Assembly: GCA_030538705.1 (NCBI GenBank)
Contig: JAUNTL010000022.1
Span: 1 to 35,967, forward strand
Direction of reading: 5' to 3'
DNA from: Paracoccus sp. (in: a-proteobacteria)
Lineage (GTDB): Bacteria > Pseudomonadota > Alphaproteobacteria > Rhodobacterales > Rhodobacteraceae
DNA length: 35,967 bases
A program made the translations under genes and the position numbers. The first letter of the stretch is position 1. Every line of letters begins with the position of its first letter. The notes below the pieces were generated by a model, which saw only the letters and a list, made by a program, of their open reading frames with translations, did not search any database and had not been told where the DNA came from. This document shows positions 1 to 8,277 of the stretch, in pieces.

Positions 1-24
1 GGCGAGGCCGTTCTGCCTGCGCCT

Positions 25-279
25 TCAGCCGCCACGCGGTGGGCGCTGGCGGGTCATCCGATAGACACCCTCAGGCATGTTCAGCGCGGCGCGCAATTCG
101 TCCAGCTGATGCGCGCTCAGGGTGATTTCGCTATAGCTGTCGCTGTCGGGATCGTCCTGACGCAGAACCACGCGGTCGTCAAAGGCGGTGATGATGATAT
201 CGCCCAACAGGGGCGCCCCGGCCGGTTCGTCGATCAGGGTGATGACCGTGGCGTCGAAATCGTGCTCGATGGTGAACAT
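25..279 (-). CDS. Small conserved hypothetical protein (84 aa)
   Basis: An 84-residue acidic, probably soluble protein with no signal peptide or membrane segment. It starts MFTIEHDFDATVIT and ends with a short basic tail. The ATG at 279 is chosen because an AAAGGT stretch lies just upstream; longer readings on this strand run backwards through the divergent metalloprotease gene and are not credible. From memory, similar short proteins with the pattern FTIEH-FDATV-TL ... ITLS--Q--DLRAALN-PEGVY are common in Rhodobacteraceae, but I know no function. It is divergently arranged with the M48 lipoprotein gene, about 100 bases apart, so the two may share a control region. The reading frame itself is fairly certain; the role is unknown. 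Confidence 0.7.
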   Translation of the reverse strand: MFTIEHDFDATVITLIDEPAGAPLLGDIIITAFDDRVVLRQDDPDSDSYSEITLSAHQLDELRAALNMPEGVYRMTRQRPPRGG

Positions 280-381
280 GGTGGACCTTTCGCGGTTTCT
301 GGCGTCAGCGTGACCGGAAGTGGTTTGCCTCGCAAGGGGGGCTTGTCTATTCTGGCCGGGCCATTCCAGCCGAGAGTCGTC

Positions 382-1161
382 ATGTCCGCCAGCACCCTTC
401 GTTTGACCGCCCTTTTTGCAACTCTGGCGGCGCTGCTCGCTGCCTGTACGCCGGTTGTGGTGTCGGACACGCCGACCCTGCCCGCGCCGCGCCAGCCGAC
501 GGCGGAAACGACGGTGATGCGTCCGGCCGTCGGCACCACCCCGCACAGCCCGCGCGAGGCGGCACGGAACTTTCTTGCCGTCATCAACCGCATGGAACCG
601 GCGATTGAACGGGAATGCGTGGCGCGACGCACGACGAATATCAATTGCGATTTTCAGTTCGTCGTCGATGACCGCCTGGATATGGAGCCGAACGCCTTTC
701 AGACGCTGGACAATGCTGGCCGTCCGGTCATCGGCTTTACCGTTTCGCTGATTGCGGCGGCGCGCAATGCCGATGAGCTGGCCTTTGTCGTCGGGCACGA
801 GGCAAGCCACCACATCCTGAACCATCTCAGCCATAAATCCGGCTCGGCTACGGCGGGGGCGATTATTCTGGGCGGGATCGCGGCGGCGGCCGGTGCCGAT
901 GCCGGAACGGTCGGCACGATCCAGCGGGTCGGCGCCAATGTCGGCTCGCGCGTTTATTCCCGCGACTGGGAATTGCAGGCGGATTACCTTGGCGCGATCA
1001 TTACGCTGAATGCCGGTTATGATCCTGTCAATGGCGCCGAGTTCTTCCGTCGCCTGCCTGATCCGGGCGACCGCATCCTTGGCTCGCATCCGTCGACTTC
1101 GGCGCGGATGGGGCAGGTGCGCCGCGCGGTCGAGGATGTGCGCGCGGGCCGCACGCGCTAA
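382..1161 (+). CDS. M48 family zinc metalloprotease, predicted lipoprotein
   Basis: A 259-residue protein of the peptidase M48 (Ste24/HtpX/BepA-like) family, which cleaves or quality-controls envelope proteins. The N-terminus is a lipoprotein signal: a hydrophobic stretch ending in the lipobox LLAAC with Cys22, so the mature protein should be lipid-anchored, probably facing the periplasm. The zinc site is visible as HEASH (H139, E140, H143), with the third ligand probably E197 in WELQADYLG, typical of M48. Between them lies a Gly/Ala-rich hydrophobic stretch (about residues 155-175). The ATG at 382 is chosen because it directly begins the signal peptide; no strong ribosome site is seen. The family assignment is firm; the substrate is unknown. 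Confidence 0.9.
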   Translation: MSASTLRLTALFATLAALLAACTPVVVSDTPTLPAPRQPTAETTVMRPAVGTTPHSPREAARNFLAVINRMEPAIERECVARRTTNINCDFQFVVDDRLDMEPNAFQTLDNAGRPVIGFTVSLIAAARNADELAFVVGHEASHHILNHLSHKSGSATAGAIILGGIAAAAGADAGTVGTIQRVGANVGSRVYSRDWELQADYLGAIITLNAGYDPVNGAEFFRRLPDPGDRILGSHPSTSARMGQVRRAVEDVRAGRTR

Positions 1162-1370
1162 GCTTTTCGGCGACTGGATGCGCTGATGGCCCGGCCGGCT
1201 GATCATCAATATCGCTGTGCCGATCATGAAATTTTCATGACGCGACGTGTTTTTTTACGGAACCAAAGACATCATACGTCAAAATTGGTTGTGCGCGATC
1301 ATTTTCAGGTTAATGCTAAATCAACTTGCAAGAAAGATGATGCAGGCAACTTGATTGTACAGGAGACGGC
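1162..1370. other. AT-rich intergenic region with an 8+8 palindrome
   Basis: This 209-base gap is clearly richer in A and T than the surrounding genes. It holds a near-perfect palindrome at 1224-1240 (arms TCATGAAA and TTTCATGA around a single T), followed by a T7 run at about 1250-1257. The palindrome is A/T-rich and makes a poor terminator stem, so it could equally be an operator for the small gene at 1371. I see no convincing -35/-10 pair. No coding sequence is supported here. Confidence 0.4.
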
Positions 1371-1733
1371 ATGATCGGCGTCGTGATCTGGAGCAGCGAG
1401 GAAACTCGCAATGCCGTTATCTGGTGCGAGGATCAGGGACCATTAGCCTATTTGCGCGATTGCGACGGTCTGCTTGAAATGCCTGATCAGCAGGAATGGC
1501 CGGTGCCGGGGGATCTGCTGCGGCTGCAATGCGAAACGGTCGGCAATCTGCGCCTTGCCCGCTCTGTCAGCCTGATTGCGCCAAAGGTCTGCCCGCAATT
1601 GCCTGATGCGCTTTTGGGTCAGACCAACCGCCCGGCCTCGCATCTGCAAGTCGTCACCAGTTCGGCGCCGGAATGCACATCACTTTCGCAGGGCGAGATG
1701 ACAGAGCCATGCGCCAAGGCCGCCGGCCGCTGA
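1371..1733 (+). CDS. Hypothetical protein (120 aa)
   Basis: A 120-residue protein that I do not recognise. It has an excellent ribosome-binding site, AGGAGA at 1361-1366, four bases before the ATG, which supports translation. The first 70 residues look like a small folded domain (MIGVVIWSSEETRNAVIWCEDQG ... VPGDLLRLQCE), with several Trp and Cys residues. The last 35 residues are low in hydrophobics and probably disordered. No signal peptide or membrane helix is present. It stands alone between the M48 gene and the convergent ilvH, preceded by an AT-rich leader. The pattern W---D-GPLA-L ... GD-L-L might be an SH3-like or cold-shock-like beta barrel, but that is only an impression. Confidence 0.7.
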   Translation: MIGVVIWSSEETRNAVIWCEDQGPLAYLRDCDGLLEMPDQQEWPVPGDLLRLQCETVGNLRLARSVSLIAPKVCPQLPDALLGQTNRPASHLQVVTSSAPECTSLSQGEMTEPCAKAAGR

Positions 1734-1747
1734 GCGATGGCCGCATG

Positions 1748-1781
1748 AAAAGGCCGGACGCAGGAATGCCCGCGCCCGGCC
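1748..1781 (-). terminator. Terminator downstream of ilvH
   Basis: Read on the minus strand, GGCCGG (from 1781) pairs with CCGGCC (to 1752), enclosing a partly paired inner segment, and is followed by TTTT (1751-1748). It lies about 20 bases past the ilvH stop, and fits a rho-independent terminator for the ilvIH operon. Confidence 0.55.
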
Positions 1782-1802
1782 GTTCAGGTGACCCGCCCGC
1801 TC

Positions 1803-2363
1803 TCAGCGTCCGCCGCGTGCCAGCGCCGCAACCCCCGTGCGTGCCATGTCGAACAGGCCCAGCGGGCGCATGAGATCGGCAAATGCGTCCAGCTTTTCCG
1901 GCGTTCCGGTGATTTCAAAGACAAAGCTTTCCAGCGTCGAATCGACCACACTGGCGCGAAAGATCTCGGCGATGCGCAGGGCCTCGACACGGCGTTCGCC
2001 GGTGCCTGCGACCTTGAACAGGCCCAGTTCGCGTTCCACGCTGGGGCCTTCGGCGGTCAGGTCATGGACCTCGTGGACCGGGACGATACGGCCGAGCTGC
2101 GCCTTGATCTGCTCGATCACCGCGGGCGTGCCGCGGGTCACGACATTAATGCGCGAGCGGTGGCCCTCGTGGTCCGTTTCGGCCACGGTCAGGCTGTCGA
2201 TATTATAGCCGCGCCCCGAAAAAAGCCCGATCACGCGGGCCAGCACGCCCGGCTCGTTCTCGACCAGAACGGCGAGGGTGTGACGCTCTTCGATCGGTGA
2301 ATTCGGGTCGCGCAGATCATAGGCGGAATGGCTGGACGCGCCCTGCCGGATATTCAGTGACAT
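1803..2363 (-). CDS. ilvH: Acetolactate synthase small (regulatory) subunit
   Basis: A 186-residue regulatory subunit of acetohydroxyacid synthase, which activates the large subunit and confers valine feedback inhibition. An N-terminal ACT domain is evident (ERHTLAVLVENEPGVLARVIGLFSGRGYNI, residues about 26-55), followed by a second ACT-like C-terminal half (ELGLFKVAG ... LDAFADLMRPLG). The N-terminal extension of about 25 residues before the ACT domain is usual in alphaproteobacteria. The start at 2363 has a strong site (AAGGAG) that overlaps the end of ilvI; the gap to ilvI is 12 bases, so the two are co-transcribed and probably translationally coupled. It ends just before a terminator. The gene may also be called ilvN; the assignment is firm. 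Confidence 0.95.
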   Translation of the reverse strand: MSLNIRQGASSHSAYDLRDPNSPIEERHTLAVLVENEPGVLARVIGLFSGRGYNIDSLTVAETDHEGHRSRINVVTRGTPAVIEQIKAQLGRIVPVHEVHDLTAEGPSVERELGLFKVAGTGERRVEALRIAEIFRASVVDSTLESFVFEITGTPEKLDAFADLMRPLGLFDMARTGVAALARGGR

Positions 2364-2375
2364 GATCCCGTCTCC

Positions 2376-4121
2376 TTACACAAGGGCCGCGCCGCCCGAA
2401 AAGGCCGAAGCCTCGGGCGAGAGCAGCATCTCGTTATGTGGCTTGCCCGAGGGGATCATCGGGAAGCAATTTTCGTGCTTTTCGATCAGCACATCCAGAA
2501 TGAACGGGCCGTCATAGTCGATCATTTCCTGAATTGCGTCGTCCAGTTCCGCCGGGTCGCTGACCTGACGGCCCCGGCAACCGAATGCCTCGGCCAGCTT
2601 GACGAAATCGGGCAGGCTTTCGGACCACGACTGGCTGTAACGCTCGCCATGCAGCAACTGCTGCCACTGGCGGACCATACCAAGGCGCTCATTGTTCAGG
2701 ATGAACTGCTTGACCGGTGCGCGGAACTGGATTGCGGTGCCCATTTCCTGCATGTTCATCAGCCAGCTGGCATCACCGGCGACGTTGATCACCAGCGCCT
2801 CGGGATGGGCGACCTGCACCCCGATCGAGGCCGGCAGACCATATCCCATCGTCCCCAGCCCGCCCGAGGTCATCCAGCGGTTCGGGTCGTCAAAGCGCAG
2901 ATATTGCGCCGCCCACATCTGATGTTGACCGACCTCGGTCGCGATATAGCGGTCGCGCCCCTCGGTCAGCGCTTGCAGGCGCTCCAGCGCGTATTGCGGC
3001 TTGATGACCTTGTCCGAGGGGATATAGGCCAGACAGTTCGTCGTCTTCCATTGTTCGATCTGTGCCCACCATTTGCGGATCGCGTCAGAGTTGGTGCGGC
3101 TGCCGCGGGATTTCCAGATCGCCAGCATTTCCTGCATGACCTGCCCGACATCGCCCTGAATCGGGATGTCGACGCGGACGATCTTGTTGATGCTGGACGG
3201 GTCAATATCGACCTGCGCCTTGACCGAGCCGGGGCTGAAATCCGCCACGCGGCCGGTGATGCGGTCGTCAAAGCGCGCGCCGAGCGCGATCATCAGATCG
3301 CAGCCATGCATGGCCAGATTTGCCTCATAAAGGCCGTGCATGCCCAGCATCCCCAGCCAGTTCCGGCCCGATCCGGGATAGGCGCCCAGCCCCATCAGGG
3401 TCGAGGTGACGGGAAAACCCGTGCCGTCAACCAGTTCGCGCAGCACGTCGCTGGCCTGCGTGCCCGCGTTGATGACGCCGCCGCCGGTGTAAAAGACGGG
3501 CCGCTCGGCCTGTTCCATCAGCTCGACAAGGCGGGTGATCGCGGCCGTGTCTCCGCTGCGGTTGGGCTGGTAGTGGCCGGCCTTGACCTCGTCGGGGGCG
3601 ATATAAGCGGCCTCGGCGAACTGGACGTCCTTGGGGATGTCGACCAGCACCGGCCCTGGCCGGCCCGAGGTCGCGACGTGAAAGGCGCGGTGAATGGTCG
3701 CCGAAAGGTCGGCGGTATCCTTGACCAGCCAGTTGTGCTTGGTGCAGGGGCGCGTGATGCCGACGGTATCGGCCTCCTGAAAGCCATCGGTGCCGACGAG
3801 GAATGTCGGAACCTGGCCCGACAGCACCACCAGCGGGATCGAATCGAGCAACGCATCGGTCAGCCCGGTGACGGCATTGGTCGCGCCGGGACCGGATGTC
3901 ACCAGAACGACGCCCGGCTTGCCGGTCGAGCGGGCATAGCCTTCGGCCATGTGAACCGCGCCCTGTTCATGGCGCACCAGAATGTGCTGGATGTCGTTTT
4001 GCTGGAAAATCTCGTCATAGATCGGCAGCACCGCCCCGCCCGGATAGCCGAATACCGTGTCTACGCCCTGATCCTTCAAGGCCTGGACAACCATTTTCGC
4101 ACCCGTCATTTTTCGGGACAT
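2376..4121 (-). CDS. ilvI: Acetolactate synthase large (catalytic) subunit
   Basis: A 581-residue thiamine diphosphate enzyme that condenses two pyruvates to acetolactate, or pyruvate with 2-oxobutyrate, the first shared step of valine, leucine and isoleucine synthesis. The N-terminal ThDP-binding domain carries the catalytic glutamate E52 (RHEQGAVHMAEGYAR). The central FAD/transhydrogenase-like domain spans about 190-340. The C-terminal domain has the ThDP/Mg motif as GDAS (449-452) rather than the textbook GDGS; I recall the same change in other alphaproteobacterial enzymes. The ATG at 4121 gives MSRKMTGAKM and has a GAGAGGGTGGG stretch upstream, so it is preferred over an ATG ten codons earlier. 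It is the first gene of the ilvI-ilvH operon, with a promoter candidate at 4200-4228. Confidence 0.96.
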   Translation of the reverse strand: MSRKMTGAKMVVQALKDQGVDTVFGYPGGAVLPIYDEIFQQNDIQHILVRHEQGAVHMAEGYARSTGKPGVVLVTSGPGATNAVTGLTDALLDSIPLVVLSGQVPTFLVGTDGFQEADTVGITRPCTKHNWLVKDTADLSATIHRAFHVATSGRPGPVLVDIPKDVQFAEAAYIAPDEVKAGHYQPNRSGDTAAITRLVELMEQAERPVFYTGGGVINAGTQASDVLRELVDGTGFPVTSTLMGLGAYPGSGRNWLGMLGMHGLYEANLAMHGCDLMIALGARFDDRITGRVADFSPGSVKAQVDIDPSSINKIVRVDIPIQGDVGQVMQEMLAIWKSRGSRTNSDAIRKWWAQIEQWKTTNCLAYIPSDKVIKPQYALERLQALTEGRDRYIATEVGQHQMWAAQYLRFDDPNRWMTSGGLGTMGYGLPASIGVQVAHPEALVINVAGDASWLMNMQEMGTAIQFRAPVKQFILNNERLGMVRQWQQLLHGERYSQSWSESLPDFVKLAEAFGCRGRQVSDPAELDDAIQEMIDYDGPFILDVLIEKHENCFPMIPSGKPHNEMLLSPEASAFSGGAALV

Positions 4122-4199
4122 CTGACCCACCCTCTCACAGTGATTGCGCATGTTCTCAGCTTGGGAAACCTCCCGAAGCCCGCCATGCCGCGCCGCCGC

Positions 4200-4228
4200 A
4201 AATTATGGGTGACGCCTGATCGCGTCAA
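4200..4228 (-). promoter_or_regulatory. Promoter candidate for ilvIH
   Basis: On the minus strand there is TTGACG (4228-4223), a 17-base spacer and TAATTT (4205-4200). This gives a start of transcription near 4193 and a leader of about 70 bases before ilvI. The leader contains no run of Ile/Val/Leu codons that would indicate classical attenuation. Confidence 0.55.
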
Positions 4229-4286
4229 TGGTCAATTTTCGCGAAAATGGCGTAAAATTCACTTTTGAAGCAATAATATTGCGCGA

Positions 4287-5129
4287 TCAGGGCAGGGTGA
4301 TGCGGGCGACCTGCTCGACAATCGGGTCCACGGCAAGGGGATGGGCCTCGTCACAGTGATCGGCGGGATTGCCGATATCCTGCCAGACCCCGCCCTTATA
4401 GATCTCCAGCGCGGCAAAGCGGGATTTATAGTCCATCTTGCGGCTGCCGGGCACCCAATAGCCCAGATAGACATATGGCAGCCCGCTTTCACGCGCCAAT
4501 GCGATATGATCAAGGATGATATGCGTCCCCAGACTTTGCTCGGTCAGTCGCGGGTCGAAAAAGCTGTAAACCAGCGACAGCCCGTCATCAAGAACATCGG
4601 TCAGGCAGACGGCCGCCAGATCGGGCGCATTCGCGACCGGATCGGCACCGGGATCGGGCGGATCGAACAGGTCGCGGCCACGGTATTCGATGACGCGGGT
4701 GCGCACGGCGGTTTCCTCGATCATGGCGGCGAATTCAAAGATATCCATGTCGGCCATGCCGCCATCCGCGTGGCGGCGGTCGAGATAGCGGCGAAACAGC
4801 TCGAACTGTTCTTCGGTCGCCCATGCGCTTGTCGCCAGCCGGCGCAGACCGCTGTTGCGCCGCCCGATCCGGCGCTGTGTCCGCGAGGGCGTGAAATCCG
4901 CTACCCGGATACGTGCCGACATGCAGGCAACACAGCTTTCGCAACTGGGCCGGTAAAGCACATTCTGCGAGCGGCGAAAGCCCTGTCGTGACAGCGCGTT
5001 GTTAAGATCCTGCGCGTTTGCGGCATGCAGCGCGGTGAACAGCTTGCGTTCTGCCCGGCCGTGCAGATAGGGGCATGGCTGCGGCGCGGTGACGTAGAAC
5101 TGTGGCGCCTGCGTCAGGTTATGGCGCAT
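4287..5129 (-). CDS. bpt: Aspartate/glutamate leucyltransferase (N-end rule)
   Basis: A 280-residue leucyl/arginyl-tRNA-protein transferase of the Bpt/Ate1 family. It attaches leucine from Leu-tRNA to N-terminal Asp or Glu, marking proteins for ClpS/ClpAP degradation. Visible family features are the N-terminal [13 protein letters not shown] segment, the cysteine-containing [24 protein letters not shown] block, and the C-terminal DIFEF ... [24 protein letters not shown] block typical of the GNAT-like fold. Two ATG codons lie side by side at 5132 and 5129; the second gives [12 protein letters not shown], which matches relatives as I remember them. A GTG at 5156 would add nine residues but has no ribosome site. 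The gene is divergent from glnE. The assignment is firm. Confidence 0.92.
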   Translation of the reverse strand: MRHNLTQAPQFYVTAPQPCPYLHGRAERKLFTALHAANAQDLNNALSRQGFRRSQNVLYRPSCESCVACMSARIRVADFTPSRTQRRIGRRNSGLRRLATSAWATEEQFELFRRYLDRRHADGGMADMDIFEFAAMIEETAVRTRVIEYRGRDLFDPPDPGADPVANAPDLAAVCLTDVLDDGLSLVYSFFDPRLTEQSLGTHIILDHIALARESGLPYVYLGYWVPGSRKMDYKSRFAALEIYKGGVWQDIGNPADHCDEAHPLAVDPIVEQVARITLP

Positions 5130-5299
5130 CATCTTGCCCGTCCATCCGGCCCGCACAGGGCAGCAAGGCCAAGAGTTTCACCGATGCCAGCCGTCATGAG
5201 TATCCGCGCCCTGCTTCCTCATCGGAACGGTAGCAACAGAAAAGCCCAAGTCCAAGCAGGTTATTCCACCTGTCCGGGCTGCCGCCTGTGCTGCGGTGA

Positions 5300-5328
5300 T
5301 TGACGCGGCGGGGCCTTGGGGCCTAACT
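5300..5328 (+). promoter_or_regulatory. Candidate promoter of glnE (possibly leaderless)
   Basis: TTGACG at 5300-5305 is followed by a 17-base spacer and CTAACT at 5323-5328 (or TAACTC with an 18-base spacer). The -10 match is weak. If used, transcription would start at or next to the A of the glnE ATG (5335), giving a leaderless message. No ribosome-binding site precedes that ATG. Confidence 0.3.
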
Positions 5329-5334
5329 CGGCCC

Positions 5335-8199
5335 ATGGATTTCGCTGCCCGTATCACCCGCACCCCGATCGCCCATGACACGGCCCGCGCCAGCGAGGCC
5401 CGCGCCCTGTTCGCCGGCACAGATGCGCCTGTCGCCGATCTGATCGCCGCGACCGCCGGTTGCAGCCCCTATCTGTGGTCGCTGATGCAGAAAGAGGCCG
5501 AGTGGCTGGTCGACGCATTCGCGACCGCCGATGACGGGCTGATCGCGCGCGAGACGGCGGGGTTCGACGCGCTTGACGGTGATGCCCTTGGCCCCGCGCT
5601 CCGGCAGGTCAAGCGCCGTGTGGCCCTGCTGGCCGGGCTGGCTGATCTGGGCGGCGTCTGGCGGCTGGAACAGGTGACCGGCGCGCTCAGCGATCTGGCC
5701 GATCGCGCCACTGATCTGGCCCTGCGCGCCCATCTGCGCACCGAGACCGCGCGCGGCAAACTGCCGGCAAGCGATGCCGATGCCGGCGGGATCTTTGTCA
5801 TGGCCATGGGCAAGATGGGCGCGGGAGAGCTGAACTACAGCTCGGATATCGACCTGATCGTTCTTTATGATGATGGCGCCTATGATCCCGCCGATCAGCA
5901 CGAGGCCCGCGCGGGCCTGATCCGCGTGACGCGCAAGATGGCGGCGACGCTGTCGGATAATACCGAGCATGGATATGTCTTTCGCACCGATCTGCGGCTG
6001 CGCCCCGATGCGGCGGTGACGCCGGTCTGCATCTCGGCCTCGGTGGCGCTTGCCTATTACGAGGCCGAGGGCCGGACATGGGAACGCGCCGCCTATATCA
6101 AGGCGCGGCCCTGCGCGGGAAATCTGGCGGCGGGGCAGCGCTTTCTGGCCGATCTGCGCCCGTTTGTGTGGCGCCGCCATCTGGATTTCGCGGCGATTCA
6201 GGATGCCCATGACATGCGGCTGCGCATCCGTGATCACAAGGGCCTGCACGGCCGGCTGGAGATCGCCGGCCATAATATGAAACTGGGACAGGGCGGCATC
6301 CGCGAGATCGAGTTCTTTACCCAGACCCGCCAGCTTATCGCCGGGGGGCGCGACGAGGCGCTGCGCGAGCGCGGCACCGTGCCGGCCCTTGCGGCATTGG
6401 CGAAAAAGGGCTGGGTGCCGCAGGCCATCGCCGATGAACTGAGCGATCACTATCGCCGGCACCGCGAGATCGAACATCGTATCCAGATGGTCAACGACGC
6501 CCAGACCCATGACCTGCCGCGCGATCCCGAGGGGTTGCTGAACATCGCGCGGATGGAGGGCTGCGATGATCTGGACGGCTGGACCGCGCGGCTGCGCGCC
6601 CGGCTGGAGCGGGTCGAGGCGCTGACCGATGCGTTCTTCGCGCCCGCGGATGACGCCCCTTTGCCTGAGTTGTCCGATGAGGCCCGTGCCATCATCGCCC
6701 GCTGGGACGGCTATGCGGCGCTGCGTTCGGCGCGCGCGCGCCAGATCTTCCGGCGCATCCAGCCGGACCTGCTGGCGCGGATGACCCGCGCCGCCCATCC
6801 GGTCGAGGCGCTGACACGCTTTGACGGCTTCCTTCAGCGCCTGCCGGCAGGCGTTCAGATCTTTTCCCTGTTCGAGGCCAACCCCTCGCTGATCGACCTC
6901 ATCGTCGATATCTGCGCGACCGCACCGGGTCTTGCCGCCTATCTCGGCCGCCATCCCGAAGTGCTGGATGCGGTGGTCGGCGGGACGTTCTTTGCCCCAT
7001 GGCCGGGAGAGGCAGGGCTGAAGCAGGATCTGACCGCGCGGCTGGATGCGCGCATGCAGGCGCGTGACGGCGGCTATGAGCGCGCCCTGGACGAGGCGCG
7101 CAGATGGGCGCATGAATGGCAGTTCCGCGTCGGGGTGCATCATCTGCGCGGGCTGTCCGATGCGGCACAGGTCGGGCGCGAATATGCCGATATCGCGGAT
7201 AGCGCGATTGCCGCCCTGTTGCCGCTGGTGGTCGATGAGCTGGCCGTTCGCCACGGGCCACCGCCCGGTCGCGGGGCGGTGGTGATGGGTATGGGTTCGC
7301 TGGGCGCGCGGCGGCTGAACGCGGCCTCGGACCTTGATCTGATCGTGATCTATGATGCGGCGGGGGTCGAGGAATCGCAGGGCCGCAAGCCATTGGCGCC
7401 GCGTGCATGGTATGCGCGGCTGACGCAGGCGTTGATAACCGCGCTGTCGGCCCAGACCTCGGCGGGGCGGCTTTACGAGGTCGACATGCGGCTGCGCCCC
7501 TCGGGGCGGCAGGGGCCGGTCGCGACGTCGGTCCAGTCGTTTCGCGACTATCAGCTGACCGAGGCCTGGACATGGGAGCATCTGGCCCTGACGCGTGCCC
7601 GTGTGATTGCCGCCTGCGGGGCGGATGCGGCAATTCTGCCCGACGAGATCGAGGCGCTGCGGGTCGAGGTTCTGGCCACGCGGGGCGGCGACGCGCGGGT
7701 GATGCCGGATCTGGCCGATATGCGCGCCCGGATCTTTGCCGCGAAACCGTCTGACGGGGCATTGGAGGCCAAGATCGGTCGCGGACGGTTGCAGGATATC
7801 GAACTGCTTGGCCAGAGCTTTGCGCTGCGCGCCGCCGATCCCGCCCGCACGCCCGAGGCGCAGTTGCGCAGCGGTGCGCGTCATGGCCTGCTGCCGCGCG
7901 CTGAGGCCGAGGCGCTGATGGCGGCGCAGCGGTTCTTGTGGCGTTTGCAGGCGGCAGGACGGCTGATCAGCGAAAAACCCCTGAGCATGGATAATCTGGG
8001 CGCCGGCGGGCAGGATTTTCTGCTGCGCGAGACCGGCTGTGACAGTCTGGACGCGCTTGGCACATCTCTGGCCGGGATGATCGCCTCGGCCGGGCGGATC
8101 GTTGATGACGGGCTGGCCGTGGCCGAGGGGGGCCGCGCGGCGGAGGGCGATGTCGTGGTGGAGGGGGATATGCCCGGGGACCGCGCCGCGGACGGCTGA
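5335..8199 (+). CDS. glnE: Glutamine synthetase adenylyltransferase / adenylyl-removing enzyme
   Basis: A 954-residue bifunctional enzyme that adds AMP to, and removes it from, glutamine synthetase, so coupling its activity to nitrogen status through PII. Two nucleotidyltransferase domains are visible. The N-terminal (adenylyl-removing) one has GKMGAGELNYSSDIDL at residues 159-174. The C-terminal (adenylyltransferase) one has GSLGARRLNAASDLDL around residues 654-669. Each is followed by a helical GlnD-PII-uridylylase-like region, for example RIRDHKG and GQGGIREIEFFTQ after the first and GRGRLQDIELLGQ after the second. The length is normal for the family. A GTG at 5296 would add 13 residues, but relatives begin near MDFAARITR, so the ATG at 5335 is chosen despite lacking a clear ribosome site. 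It stands alone, convergent with the glycosyltransferase gene. Confidence 0.95.
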   Translation: MDFAARITRTPIAHDTARASEARALFAGTDAPVADLIAATAGCSPYLWSLMQKEAEWLVDAFATADDGLIARETAGFDALDGDALGPALRQVKRRVALLAGLADLGGVWRLEQVTGALSDLADRATDLALRAHLRTETARGKLPASDADAGGIFVMAMGKMGAGELNYSSDIDLIVLYDDGAYDPADQHEARAGLIRVTRKMAATLSDNTEHGYVFRTDLRLRPDAAVTPVCISASVALAYYEAEGRTWERAAYIKARPCAGNLAAGQRFLADLRPFVWRRHLDFAAIQDAHDMRLRIRDHKGLHGRLEIAGHNMKLGQGGIREIEFFTQTRQLIAGGRDEALRERGTVPALAALAKKGWVPQAIADELSDHYRRHREIEHRIQMVNDAQTHDLPRDPEGLLNIARMEGCDDLDGWTARLRARLERVEALTDAFFAPADDAPLPELSDEARAIIARWDGYAALRSARARQIFRRIQPDLLARMTRAAHPVEALTRFDGFLQRLPAGVQIFSLFEANPSLIDLIVDICATAPGLAAYLGRHPEVLDAVVGGTFFAPWPGEAGLKQDLTARLDARMQARDGGYERALDEARRWAHEWQFRVGVHHLRGLSDAAQVGREYADIADSAIAALLPLVVDELAVRHGPPPGRGAVVMGMGSLGARRLNAASDLDLIVIYDAAGVEESQGRKPLAPRAWYARLTQALITALSAQTSAGRLYEVDMRLRPSGRQGPVATSVQSFRDYQLTEAWTWEHLALTRARVIAACGADAAILPDEIEALRVEVLATRGGDARVMPDLADMRARIFAAKPSDGALEAKIGRGRLQDIELLGQSFALRAADPARTPEAQLRSGARHGLLPRAEAEALMAAQRFLWRLQAAGRLISEKPLSMDNLGAGGQDFLLRETGCDSLDALGTSLAGMIASAGRIVDDGLAVAEGGRAAEGDVVVEGDMPGDRAADG

Positions 8200-8277
8200 G
8201 CGGCATGTCATCGCGCCGCCCGGCCCGATCGGTGCGGCCCCCCGTGGCCATGTTGCATTGCGTGATCGTGCATCGGC

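Noticed and set aside
1186-1374. A 62-codon open frame before the small gene at 1371.
   Set aside because: It lies in the AT-rich leader, has no ribosome site, and its composition is not protein-like.
4122-4193. A short leader reading frame (26 codons, from an ATG at about 4186) in the ilvIH leader, as a possible attenuation peptide.
   Set aside because: It has only scattered Leu, Ile and Val codons, no ribosome site, and no competing hairpins ending in a T-run, so classical attenuation is not supported.
2436-4268. A very long open frame on the opposite strand of ilvI (over 600 codons).
   Set aside because: Such mirror frames are expected in GC-rich coding DNA. The ilvI frame has all the family motifs, and the opposite one has no ribosome site or recognisable domain.
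5323-8211. A 960-codon open frame antisense to glnE.
   Set aside because: The same GC-rich shadow effect. The glnE frame carries both nucleotidyltransferase motifs, and the antisense one is Arg/Gln/His-rich with no domains.
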